Shown piece by piece: positions 51,786 through 63,037 of a stretch of DNA of 64,000 bases (its first letter is position 1; each line of letters begins with the position of its first letter). A model generated the notes under the pieces. It was given only the letters and a program-made list of their open reading frames with translations. It was not told the origin of the DNA and did not search any database. The position numbers and the translations under genes were made by a program. Source of the stretch: Porodaedalea pini (Eukaryota; Basidiomycota; Agaricomycetes; Hymenochaetales; Hymenochaetaceae); assembly GCA_002794775.1 (NCBI GenBank), contig NBAY01000056.1:231656-295655 (forward strand), read 5' to 3'.

Positions 51786-53152
51786 TTAGGCGTTCAAGGT
51801 TACCGCAAGTTTCTTGGCGCGTCTGCGAGTAAGAACAGGCTCCGCACGCATGTAACCCCTAGCAGGGGATGTTTGCGGTGTCGCGAGTTGCCTAACACTG
51901 TGAACTGGTTGTGAGCGCTCGGGAGGCACGATCTCCTCTTCCACGGCGTCCATAACCGAGTAATTGTACTCGGTCAGAGGGCTACATTCACGGCTAAAGA
52001 ATCCAGATACCCTGATGGAGCTGGTCGTGGGCTCGTGCGCCACGACTGTGTCCTCCGTGTGGTCCATCATCTCCGAGTCACTGAGGTCGGCGAGGGGCCT
52101 GGATTCATGGCTATAAGGGTCAGTAACTGCGTTGGACGGAGTAGCGACGTTGCTCGATCGCTCGTTCTCATGCCCCGACAGCCACTTCCATTTGACGTAG
52201 TCGAAAACGGGTTCCGAAGGCGGATGTATATTTTCCTTAAACGATCCGTTGAATGCAGGCATCGGTGTACTCGCGCGTGAGGACAGTGAGGGAGGGATAA
52301 TCTGTCCACTCAGACTCGGTGCGTCAAAGCCAGCATCGCCGCCAGATGAGGAGATCTCGACGCTACTGAAGCGCACGTTGTTGGGGAGGCTCGACATCCC
52401 GAGGTTGCGGTTCGTCGCATCGCAGCGCTGAATGATGATATGTGCCTCCGCTTTCCCGTTATTTCCAGGATCCTCGCACTCGAAGGTCCGCATGCCAGCT
52501 TCCTGGTATTCGAAATAGCGAGAACGAGCCGAGGCATGGCCCATCGAGTCAGCAGGCTGCGTTGTCCCGGAGAGATGTGATGGCGCTTTCCCCGCGTGTA
52601 ACGGCTTAACGGGGGTGCTGGCCTTGTGGATCTGTCGTCCGTATTCGTCGCACGGGATGATTTCAGTTGATGCGTCTGATCTCGGGGGCTGCACGAGAGG
52701 TGTCGGTAATATGGGCGCGTGACGTGTCCAATGGTTTATACCAAGAGGTCCAGAGGTCTGCGTTGAGAACGAGCCAGAGCGCTCGAGAGTACGACGATCC
52801 GTTGTAGGCGTCGGAAGCGCGGCAAGTGAGTCACCTGGGGCAGGAGAGCCATTCCTGGACCGGACTTTTGGCGTCTGACAGCCACTGTCATCATCATCCA
52901 TAGCATCATTCGCACTGGCCATGATGCCATCGGATGCAGGACCAGCCTGCGCGTGCACGTCCTCCTCCGGGTTCGGGGTGCGCTGCTGCACGTTGGAAAG
53001 ACCCTAACGTCATAGATAAACTTCATGTGGGTGCGCACGCCGTCGATTCCCTCTGTAATCTGTGCCAGAACGCCATTGGCGTCGAATTCGTAGCGCACGG
53101 CGCCGCTGGAACGCATATTGTCATGATGATGAGACATCTTCGGTGCTGTCAT
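51786..53152 (-). CDS. Ser/Pro-rich hypothetical protein, 437 aa
   Basis: Exon 53039-53152 and exon 51786-52985 are joined in phase by a 53-bp intron (GTGCGC...ACGTGCAG), giving VLAQITEGIDG-QRTPNPEEDV. The protein is largely disordered: repeated SP/TP sites (SRNGSPAPGDS, ALPTPTTDRRTLERSGSFS, ATPQTSPARGYM) suggest proline-directed phosphorylation. A possibly folded centre has RSRYFEYQEAGMRTFECED and EAHIIIQRCDATNRN. A basic tail, TRRRAKKLAVTLNA, could be a nuclear signal. Family not recognised; a regulatory nuclear protein would fit but is inference. Confidence 0.75.
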
Positions 53153-55836
53153 TAGAGGAAAGAAACGGGGTCAGAGACGAAGACGAAGGCAGAGGAGAGG
53201 AACTACAAACGAATTGCCAGTGAAATATCAAGAGGCTACTATATGTCGTGCGTAGCTGATGCGAGTAAGGGTAGAAAAGCCTTGAGGTCTTGACGTGGGA
53301 GTGCACCGTCGAGTTTCTGCTGGGAGGACGGCTCATACATAGTTGTATTTAAATAATTGGACCGCTCGTGGCCTCGCGGCCTCGCATCCACAAACAAAGA
53401 GCCACGTTCGACATGGACCATCATTTCCATGTAAGACTTGACCATTGGGATGTCATGCCGACCAAGCTAATACCACATTTTGACCTCTGTGGCTGTAACG
53501 CAAGCGCAATCAATAAGGCCAAAGCTCGGGCCTCCCCAGTGTTTCATTCATTGGGTGAAGGAAGAAATCAAAGTACTGAGTTGTGGCCTGCAATAAGAAT
53601 GCAAGCTTAGGCCCATAACGCGGCTCGACGAGGAAAATATTGCCGTCCAAATTCAGAATCTCAGTCGCTCCCCCCCCCCTCTGTAAAAAGGGTAACCCAG
53701 CGCTGTAGCAACAAGCCACAGGCCTATTCCTGAACGCCCAGTCGAGCTTCAGAGAAGACTAAGGATGAATAGAGGTAAAGCGGCATTTAGTGGCAAGATT
53801 ACTCCCGACACAAAGCGTCTCGAAAAACGTTAGATTGGATCTATCGAAATCTTTTGAGCGTGAGACGAACCTGGTCTTATATCCGTAGTGACCTACTCCT
53901 AAGGCTTGCTATCGAGTAAAACGTGACGGTGTAGGATTGAACGACCGCCCAAGCATTGCTAGGTGAATGTACAGTATATCCTTCCTGTCTCGATTGGCAG
54001 TACAGACGACGTTGTAGAAATGCATGAAATCTTGTTATAACCGTCTGCATATGCCTTGTTAATGAACAGAGATATTGACGAGCTCACGCGGGCGTGGCAG
54101 TCATCCATTTTCGGCAAAGAACGACGTGGAGAAAACAGAACGCATTGTGCAAGCTCGAAGTTACGCGTGGGCTGTTTGACATCGGAGTTTGGCATCTATG
54201 TAAATTTGATAGTTTTCAACCTTACACTTGCGGTAAAGAGCTCACCTCTTTATGGCTATTGAAGACGTTCAAGCCTAACAATCAGGAGCGAAAATGAAGA
54301 GCCTTATCGGACCACCGCTCCAACGCCATCGCCCGGGACTGAAGCCCCTGAAGACGAGCGGACAACGTCAGCTCCAGAAACCAGACGTGTGTTGGCGACA
54401 ACCTTCCTTCGTGCGATTAAAATTCGTCTCGCATCTGCGATGTATTCCCGAGCTAGCATCATGTCGCAGCAAAAGTTTTAGCTTGTAAAAGCAGTCCCAA
54501 AAACTTACGGTCTGCATAAGGTCCTTCAAAAGGTATCTTCAAGACAAAGAAGATTCCACTAGCTCATATTTGAGTTTTTTTCTCTCTCGTAAACGTTCCG
54601 CCTATTCTATAACTCGAGCTACTGTAGCTCATCTCTGCCTTCTGGTAATGGTTTAGAACAGTCGTCTGCCTCGTCTACTGCTCGACTTCACACATTTCCA
54701 CAGCTTGAAGGCATCCCGCGGCAGCTAACAATGTAAAATAGCAGGTTCGATTCGAGCAATGAATACAGATCTGAGGTGACCCATTCGTTAGCATCAACGC
54801 TCACGATTGCAACATTGAAAGAGCCACAGCTCGCCTAATCTACCAATATCGACGGCACATAAGCCTTCGTCGAGACATCTTCCCCAAATTCATCCTGTCA
54901 CATTCTCCCAACTTGTGCGCCAGAGCAACGAATAGCGTTTGTCTTGATCTGCCGACTAGAAACGGTGCGCAACGGGCCTAATGCGGCGATGAATCGCAGT
55001 TGCCTGCCCTTGAAGAGTCCAGGCGCAATTGAATCTGAATACTGAGGATTTCGTCGCAGACATAGATGTAGGACGCACAGAGGACTCAGACGTGCTGACA
55101 GTGACACGTGAGAAAAAAAGCGTCTGTCGGAATTTTCCGAACGAGGTCGGTTTACCAAAGCAGTTCCGCTCCGACCATGCTACCCAAAATGACGATCAGA
55201 ATCTTTTATGAGTTTAATCAAAAATGCCTTCCTCCAGAAACAGAGTTCTCAACCCTCGGCTTTTTGGAAGGTAACCCACAGCAGCGTATGTCTTTTCTCA
55301 GCCGTTAGCGTTGATTCTTAACTCTCGTCTTCGCCGCCTAAAGGGAGGACACACTTCTCGAGGAAATAAAATCTCACAATATGTTTTACTCCCAATACAG
55401 ACTTTTTCTTTCCGAGAATGCCAAAATGGAATCTATGATCGTGCTTCGCACTCGTTGGAGTCAGGCTTGCGAAGAAGTCGTATACGCATTGGGATACAAT
55501 ACTGTAGCTATAGTCTATCGATGGGAGCTGGTCCATACAACGACATTGCGCTCAGCTATTTGTTTTTTTTCAGATGGCAGATCCGTCTATAGGTGTCTGT
55601 CGGAGTTTGCAAGAAAGTAGAATCAAGGTGGGTTGTGGTGCCGAGTCACGAAGATGATCAATGATGAAAGCAAAATTGAAACAGTACGTACATCAGCAAC
55701 TATCATGGCAAACTGTCTAAATCACCGTGATCAATGAAATGGTAATACGTCAAGAACAATTGTGGCCTCCGAGACCAGAATAGCTACGTCAATGTTCAGT
55801 TCTCCGGGCATGTCAGGCAGCCTGCCAATGTCCTCA
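53153..55836. other. 2.7-kb gene-poor region
   Basis: Numerous stops on both strands. No family recognised in any short frame (for example 54056-54262, 55311-55592). Contains a poly-C run (53670-53681). Could contain decayed sequence or non-coding RNA, but nothing specific is visible. Confidence 0.4.
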
Positions 55837-57093
55837 TTAGAAGCTCTGGTTCGTCCCAAAGAGCCTGAAGCGATACAGCTGTAAGTATGCCTTATTGGAT
55901 AGATAGAAATTGAGACTCACGAAATGGTTTGAGCCTTCAATCGAAACAAAGTCGAGCGGACGCACGTCCATTCCCTCGGCCTTCCATCTCTTCGCGTGCT
56001 TTTCCACTTCCCAGCCACCCCAAATGATACTCCACACAGTATTTGTCCCATCAATCACGCTAACTTTCAAATTGGGCAGCAGTAGAATGGTCGAGCCTGA
56101 CCTGTCTTCCGACATAAATGCTGCTTTAAACTGCTCGTACAGCGTCGTATCTCGAACAGTGACGAAGAACGAGATTTCAGAGCGCATTGCTGGGGCAGCA
56201 TCAGTGGTCGAGATGAATTCTTCGAGAGACCGATTTGCGCTCGTCGGAGGCTTTACTGGTATGGATGGGGCTCGAAGTTGCAGCGCGCTCAGCTTGCGCA
56301 ATCGCATATCAGGAAGCTGAGAGAAGTAAGGGTGCGAGAAATATGATGTGAACCATTTGTCGATAGCTACAACCTTCTCGTCTGTGGTTATGTCTGGATC
56401 CGAGAGAGGGTGATAAGCTCCTGGTGGGGGTGCAAACCCAAAAAAGTGAAACATGGTCTCTACAACGGCGCAAGTCGAATGAGAATGTGTGGGAATGTGA
56501 TTCCTACGACGTCTGACGCACCATAAATGAAGAAGTGTCTAAGGTAGGGCTTAAGCGCTTGAGTCATTTCGTCCGGGTAGCTTGCGAGATTCGCCAGAAA
56601 TGCGACAGAAGTGATATTCCCTAACGACCAGCCGAGCAAGCTCAAGCCGCCTGCTTTCCAGTCACTGCATGCAGGCGGAATTTTCAGTTCATTCACAACC
56701 CACAGAAGAAAATGTGCAAGCTCGAGCCCCCTGTCAAAAAGAAATCGTCGGTGTTCCGACTCATCGGCACTATTCAACGCGGCAAGTTCGACATCATTAA
56801 AAGGAGTGGAGCCAACGTAGTCTCTGCGATTGATTGCGATGAGGCGAATATTGTGCCGCGCTGCGAGAGGGAGCAGGCGCCGGAATGTTTCTGGAGGAAT
56901 GTATATATCAGATTGGCGCGTGTCGTATGATCGGAAGATATAAGAGCCTGGGGTGGAACTCACGAGCATGATAGGTATGGCCGTGTACGCAGACCAGCGT
57001 AGTGTAATCGGCACTTCCAGGTACGCCTGAGTCTAGGTAGGCAAAGTCGATATTACATGCCTTCAGGTGGACAGTCTGCATCGTCGAGAGCAT
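55837..57093 (-). CDS. alpha/beta-hydrolase fold protein
   Basis: Four exons, about 360 aa. The start ATG 57093 leads to IDFAYLDSGVPGSADYTTLV then CVHGHTYHA (oxyanion-side HG). Then LIAINRRDYVGSTPF, nucleophile elbow LLGWSLGN (GxSxG, about 56618), ELAHFLLWVVNELKIPP before it, and VSIEGSNHF with the catalytic His near the end. The second intron starts GTGCGTCAG within what looks like ...FIYG and ends GTTGTAG, giving FFIY-ETMFHFFGFAPPPGA, which removes an apparent frame break at 56455-56460. The last intron (GTGAGT...TACAG) adds LYRFRLFGTNQSF. No signal peptide, so an intracellular esterase/epoxide-hydrolase-like enzyme is possible. Substrate unknown. Confidence 0.85.
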
Positions 57094-57802
57094 GATCTTA
57101 GTCGTGAACTTGAAAGCGTGGAGATAAGGAGATTACCGGACTCAATTTGGATACCTTGATCTTCTCTTTCTTATGCGTATGCATAGCAGGCCTAATAAAT
57201 CGCACATGACCAGAATCAACGTGATACACTGATAGACTCTGCAGCCCTACCATCAAATTCCAGAAGCATGTAAAGAGTTAAAAGACGTGTCGTCGCAAAT
57301 ATCCCATAAGTGGTTCGTGACTAAGTACGGGATGACGTCAATCTGCCTAAGAGCGACTTTGAACCGAGCTATCCTGAGCGGCCGCTATTAATTTTGACTC
57401 GAGAAGAGTGAACTTTGCGACCGAGTCGGATGTGGGGCCGCGGCTAATCCGAACTTCAACAACGTGTAATTATGGTTTCTATACTCTTACGTACTCTTGA
57501 TATGTGACTGCATTATTGGTTACTGCAGGCGAAATAAGAGTCAAATTGTGTGTTTTATAGCACTTAAAAAAGTCTTCCGTACTTTTGGAATATTTCTGGA
57601 TCTAGAGATACGGTTTCCGAACAAGTCGTTTCAGAAATCGAGGAAATTGGGTCAGAGTAGATGGTCACGTGAACATCGCAGTCTTTAAATTAACTAATAA
57701 ATATTCCCACACGAGATGTGCTCGCCGCTGCCTCTTTCCGTTCGACCCCTCCACCATCAAGCGACGAAGGCCTCGGTGACGTTGTTGTCGACTGCGAGCA
57801 CG
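57094..57802. other. divergent promoter region
   Basis: Between the hydrolase (-) and the glucan synthase (+). TAATAAATATTC at 57699-57710 is a possible TATA element for the latter. An in-frame upstream ATG at 57716 lies so close to it that I prefer the ATG at 57803. Confidence 0.4.
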
Positions 57803-60081
57803 ATGTCCGACCACTACGACAGCCAGGCTTCGTCGCCGCCATCATCGGATGAACATTTGACGTCGCACCAGCCAAACAGGTCTTCGTCGCCGACTACCCC
57901 GAACGTGGACTCTCCACTGCTCTCCCAGCAGGCCCTCAACACGCCTCCACTGCGTTCAATGTCGTCGGGATACATTCATTCTCCGCTCAATCCGAACTCG
58001 CAGTCTATCACTCGCTCACGACCTGGGAGCGCTTATATATCTCGACTTTTGTCAGAGGAGTCCGCCGCTTTTGGGGCGGCTGGCACTGGTGCAGGAGGAC
58101 AGCGAGGCTCGATGCTGCTGTACAAACTTGCCTCAGAAGACGACCAGATGCTTCCGGTGCCCAGCCAGCGCTTCTCAATCGGCTCGGAGAGCATGTTGTC
58201 CTTTGACGGCAAGTACCCTTCAAATACCCCGCGCGGCATGATTCCCTACGTCTATGACCCAGAACTAGATGACAACGGTAAGCTCGACGCCGACGACGAG
58301 CTTCACCGCATAGACGATCCGAGTCTCAGTTGGTCCTGGCGCGGCATCGCCAACTTCGGGCTCTTATTCACGCTTATCATAGCCCTCCTTAGCCTCTTCG
58401 TTCTTTACCCTGTTCTTTATTTTGTCGAGAACGATTCCAGGCTTCTTGGTATCGACAACAATATTCATATTAATGGGACTGGCCAGTCGGCCGTTCTCTT
58501 CCAAATGCCTGGACTAATCGACCCAGAGACACCCGACAACGTGAAGACCAGGACGGGTTTCGATGGCAATTCGTACTCGCTCGTCTTCAGTGACGAGTTC
58601 AACACGGATGGACGGACTTTTTACCCTGGTGACGACCCATATTGGGAGGCGGTGGATTTGTACTACTGGGCAACGGCTGATTTGGAATGGTACGACCCGA
58701 AGAACGCCTTTACGCGCGGTGGCAACCTCGTGTTACTCATAGAGAACGTTGCGAACCATGATCTGCAGTATCGGTCGGCCATGCTTCAAAGCTGGAACAA
58801 ATTCTGCTTTACGGGAGGATACTTCGAGGTCAGCCTGAGTTTGCCTGGACCGAACGACGAGACGCAGGGCTACGTGAGTGGATGTATTGCTTTTCGATGA
58901 ACCTTTTCTTATATCTTCTACAGTGGCCAGGTGCGTGGACGATGGGAAATCTTGGCAGGCCAGGCTATGGTGCGACAACTGACGGCATGTGGCCGTATAC
59001 GTATAATTCTTGCGACGTCGGCACATTTCCCAATCAGACGTATGCAAACGGTTCGGGACCGGCAGCTGCTCTACATACAGATCAAGGGCGTGAAAAGTAC
59101 AACTTCGAGCTGTCCTGGCTAACGGGACAACGAGCCTCGTAAGTAAGTCAAGATGCGCACAGTTCATAAGTTAATTGGGTTTGCAGCGCTTGCACATGCC
59201 CAGGTGATGAACACCCGGGACCGTCTAACAGCAAGGGACGCGGCGCTCCGGAGATTGACGCGCTCGAGGCACAGAAGAACAAGCTGGGTGACGGAGGCAA
59301 AGTCTCGCAATCGGCTCAGTTCGCACCTTTCACGCATGACTACCTGTACGCGAACGATACGACGGACGTCTTCGATATCTTCGACTCGTCAATCACGCAG
59401 CCGAACACGTATCACGGATCTGCGGTGCAGCAGGCAGTGTCGGGGCTGACGGACTTGCCAGTAGACATCTTCAATGGTACGGGCGGTCAGTTCTACACAT
59501 TCGGGTTCGAGTACTGGTCAGATCCCGCAAATCCGGACCAGGGATACATTACCTGGTTTGCTAACGGGAAAGAATCACTACGCATGGGTGCGAACGCGGT
59601 GGTTGATGATCCGCTCCCCGATGGGACTGGCGTCGGTCGGCGACTAATTCCTGAGGAGCCTATGGTGCGTTTCCTATCCTTCATGTACACCTCACGTCTC
59701 ATCTTCCTTCTTAATGCAGTCTATCGTCCTCAACTTGGCCATTTCTGAGTCGTTCCAGACGATTGATTTGACAACGATGAACTTCCCGGCTGAAATGCAT
59801 GTGGACTATGTGCGCGTGTACCAGCGCGATGGGCAGCAGAACATCGGGTGTTCTCCCGACGCTTACCCTACGGCAGACTACATCAACAGCCATCCGGAGG
59901 CGTACACGAGTACGCTCTCCTTCTTTGCATATTTCGTATCGCTGATCACTTTATTTTACAGATCCGAACTGGACGACATGGGAACAGGCAGGTTATACGA
60001 AGCCGAAGAACAGCTTGGCAAGTCATTGTTATCTCTCGGTCGTCCGGCGTCTAATGTCTTTCACAGTATAATGGATGCTAA
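57803..60081 (+). CDS. SKN1: KRE6/SKN1-type beta-1,6-glucan synthesis protein
   Basis: A type II membrane protein of the secretory pathway needed for cell-wall beta-1,6-glucan, GH16-like fold. Long Ser/Pro-rich cytosolic N-terminus, single helix at about 58350-58425 ([20 protein letters not shown]), then the lumenal domain: [52 protein letters not shown] (the ExDxxE catalytic pattern), [20 protein letters not shown] and [19 protein letters not shown]. Introns follow TACGTGAGT, CCTCGTAAGT, ATGGTGCGT and ACGAGTACGC. A last intron with a GC donor (TTG/GCAAGT, 60018-60066) gives the family's usual end KNSL-YNGC plus TAA (60079-60081). Without it the frame would run to an unrelated tail. An in-frame ATG at 57716 would add 29 residues. 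About 670 aa. Confidence 0.93.
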
Positions 60082-60869
60082 GAGCGGTTAGAGCCGTATC
60101 ATTTTCGAACAGTTGCTATTCATTCGCGGACTTCCTTTCATTCGAGATTCTCACACCTCGCTTCCTGCGCTTTTTGCGCCCATTCTTCCCTGCCCTCCGT
60201 CACGTACTCCTTACCCGCTCTACTACCGCCGATCTACCATTGGTCGCAAGGCTATCTTCCTATCTATCGGCGGACCTCCGTGCTTCTAAGCTGCCGCTCC
60301 TTTTTTGACACACTCGCGTTGCATGTATCTGGAAGATTTCTTGTCCTCTCGCACACAAAGCCCCGGAACTGTGTATACGAACTACCAATAGTGCGCTTCG
60401 TGGAGACGTTCCGATACAGGGTATGCAGTTGATTCGCCGCCCGTCCTTTCTTTCTTTTTTTTTTTTTCGAAAATCTACGCAGGACATCGCGGTCTTAATC
60501 CCTCTCGCTACTTTATTCATGTTGCGTCGGTTTAGATGACTTGAGGACTTTTTATTGACTTGATACTTGTCTGGCTATACATACACTCCTTATGGGCTTG
60601 TTTTTTTAATGTTCTTTATTTTTCTTTCCTTTTGCCTCCGAAGTATTGCACGCAATGACGTTGCCGAAGCGACCTATTCTCGCATCCCTGTATTGTGGAA
60701 ATTAGCTAGTTACAACTATACCATCTGGCTTGAGTAGATGTCGTCGCCATGGGAATATTATTCCTTACTCATGATCAGCTCAGAGCGATAAGCCTGTCTC
60801 ATCGTTCCACCACAATCACGTCGTCATCAATTCTTGTTCTGAAAGAATTTGCAGGCTGACTAGCAAACG
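60082..60869. other. intergenic, 3' UTR of glucan gene and AKR promoter
   Basis: Pyrimidine-rich DNA including a TTTCTTTCTTTT...run of T at 60446-60468. No gene seen. Confidence 0.45.
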
Positions 60870-62225
60870 ATGGCAACACAGTTGACGCTGCAGTCGACGA
60901 TTAAGCTGCTCTCGGGTTACGAGATGCCCATACTCGGTCTCGGCGTCTATCAGAATTCGGCATGTCTGCCAGCGTGCGAGGCCGCGCTCAAGCATGGATA
61001 CAGGTGTGCCCAGACAAGTCGAATTCGGTCGCGATACTAATCTGCCTTGAATCCCGGGCTCGGATGCGAATAATCCCATGGTCGACTCGGCCGCTGCTGC
61101 TCTTTATGATCCACTTGGACATGCTTTTGCTGCTGTCTGCTGAAAAGACACATCGACACGGCGCAGGTGTACAGAAACGAGGCTGACGTGGGACGAGCGG
61201 TGCGCGAGAGTGGCATTCCGCGCGAAGAGATATTCATTAGTGTGTGTCCCACTTCTGAGTTTTGTCCACGCACTGACCGACAACGTGTCTTCGTGTCGCG
61301 CCTCGACGACATTGTATGAATGCGCCTTGCAGCGACAAAGATCGTCCAGAACTCTTTCGGTTACGACACAACACGGACTGTCGTCGAAGAGTCGCTGTCT
61401 AAACTTGGTGTTTGTGCGTCTTCATCTCTGCAAGCACTCTACGTTGGCTAACATATGAGGCCTTCTGCAGCTTATATCGACCTTTACTTAATCCATAGCC
61501 CGCTCTCCGACAAGGAGAAGCGACTTGCAACATACCGCGCACTGCTTGAGAAACGCGATGCAGGAAAGATACGCAGTGTTGGAGTGTCCAATTAGTATGT
61601 GTATTCACACCTTTTCTGCCGTTATGATATCTGCATTCATGCTCGTATCCTCTCGCTCTGCAGCGGTGTTCACCATCTCGAAGAGTTGCGCTCCGCCGGT
61701 CTAGAGACGCCAAGTGTGAACCAGATTGAGGTATATCTTATTTCAACACAATGCGACCTAGCCACGTCTGAATGAGTTCGCAGTTGCATCCATTCTGCCA
61801 GCAGAAAGATATTGTTGCATACTGCAAAGAGCGCGGTATTGCCATTCAAGCATACTGTCCTCTCGTGCGCGGCGACTTCACTAGCTCTGTGCTGCAGGAG
61901 GTTGCAAAGAGCGTACGTCGCGTTTCTTTACCAAATGCATTGTTTCACTCATGACTAGAATAGAAAAGTAAGGATCCTGCTCAAGTCCTCGTCCGGTGGT
62001 CTCTCCAACGAGGGTGTGTATTCACTTGACCGTGTACTTAATTGCTAAAGTTCCTTACACCTCATAAGCTTCGTCCCGCTCCCCAAGTCCATCTCACCCG
62101 CACGCGTCATCTCCAACGCCTCTGTTTTCGATTTTACACTTTCCGACAGCGACATGGAAAACCTCAACTCGCTCGATAAGGGTTCAGCGGGTTCTATCAG
62201 CTGGAACCCCGTCGCCGCACCTTGA
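60870..62225 (+). CDS. aldo-keto reductase, paralogue 2
   Basis: Same family as the gene at 49945 and clearly its paralogue: [145 protein letters not shown], ending ISWNPVAAP with TGA 62223-62225. The catalytic Asp-Tyr-Lys-His are all present. The intron positions correspond, including the one splitting HGYR from HIDTA. The most obvious differences are around the substrate loop (TKIVQNSFG against TKIYHPEHG), so substrate range may differ. Confidence 0.92.
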
Positions 62226-62677
62226 GTCACATTTGGGAGAAATATTAATGAACACTGATGGTACATGCGATGGACGGTGAATGGAAGATGGAAGACTAAT
62301 GTGTGTAGGATGGGCTCTGAGAACGTAGCAGCAGTGTCTATATGTTTATGTACAATATAGTAGGCGTACGTAAGCTTTGGGTCTTGACTTCTTGCAAGCT
62401 ATGAGTTGCTTGAGAATGGCACGCATCAACAATGTTCATTACCCTTGTCAATCTCCTCAGTACGGTCGCCCTAGAGGGCTCAAGTGATTTTCCATTACTC
62501 CAGGATCTCAAAAACTCTATGAGAACTGGTGGCATCTACGAACAAGAATGCCAAGGACAGCAGGGGGTACTGATGCGTGTCTACGAAGGCCTAGGAACGA
62601 AAGATAAGTCAAATGTTCTCTTTGGATAACATCAAGCATCCAATCTCATAGCATTCTTGGTCATTAGGGGAGTTAGA
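62226..62677. other. intergenic
   Basis: No supported gene; short frames only. Confidence 0.4.
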
Positions 62678-62778
62678 CCCTTCCCTTCCTCCCTTCCCCT
62701 CCCTTCCCCTCCCTTCTCCCCCCTTCCTTTCCTTCCCTTCCCTTTCCCTTCTCCAAAAAAAAAAAAAAAAAAAAAAAA
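62678..62778 (+). repeat. 77-bp homopyrimidine tract followed by A24
   Basis: Only C and T from 62678 to 62754 (CCCTTCCCTTCC-type units), then 24 A residues (62755-62778). The run could form triplex DNA, and the A-run could be a retroposition tail. It lies about 260 bp before the next gene. 62779-63037 shows no other feature. Confidence 0.95.
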
Positions 62779-63037
62779 CAGACAGAAACAGTGTTTCCAG
62801 AAGGATTGGTTCAAAGGCTCGCTGAGCTTTCTTCAGCAGCTCTGGATGTTTTTTCCATGTCAAGGTACTGCCAATCTTCTATAGAAAATAAGAACTGAGT
62901 GACCTTTCTCTAGGGGGAAGGAGAGGGGAGGGGCTATCACCACGATGTGATGTAATATTATGTAATGATGTTCATTTAGTACATTCTAAGAATCTAACCG
63001 GTGTTTGTCTCAGTGCTCGCTTCCCTCTTGCCACGTC

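Noticed and set aside
52985..53039. Apparent frame change between MTAPKMSHHH... and the long 51786-52991 frame
   Set aside because: Explained by a normal 53-bp intron with phase-0 borders.
54690..54760. tRNA-like B box (GGTTCGATTC) near 54744
   Set aside because: No matching A box, acceptor stem or anticodon arm could be built around it.
56455..56465. Apparent frameshift between two hydrolase open frames
   Set aside because: A GTGCGT...GTTGTAG intron of 62 bp joins both parts in phase, so no mutation is needed.
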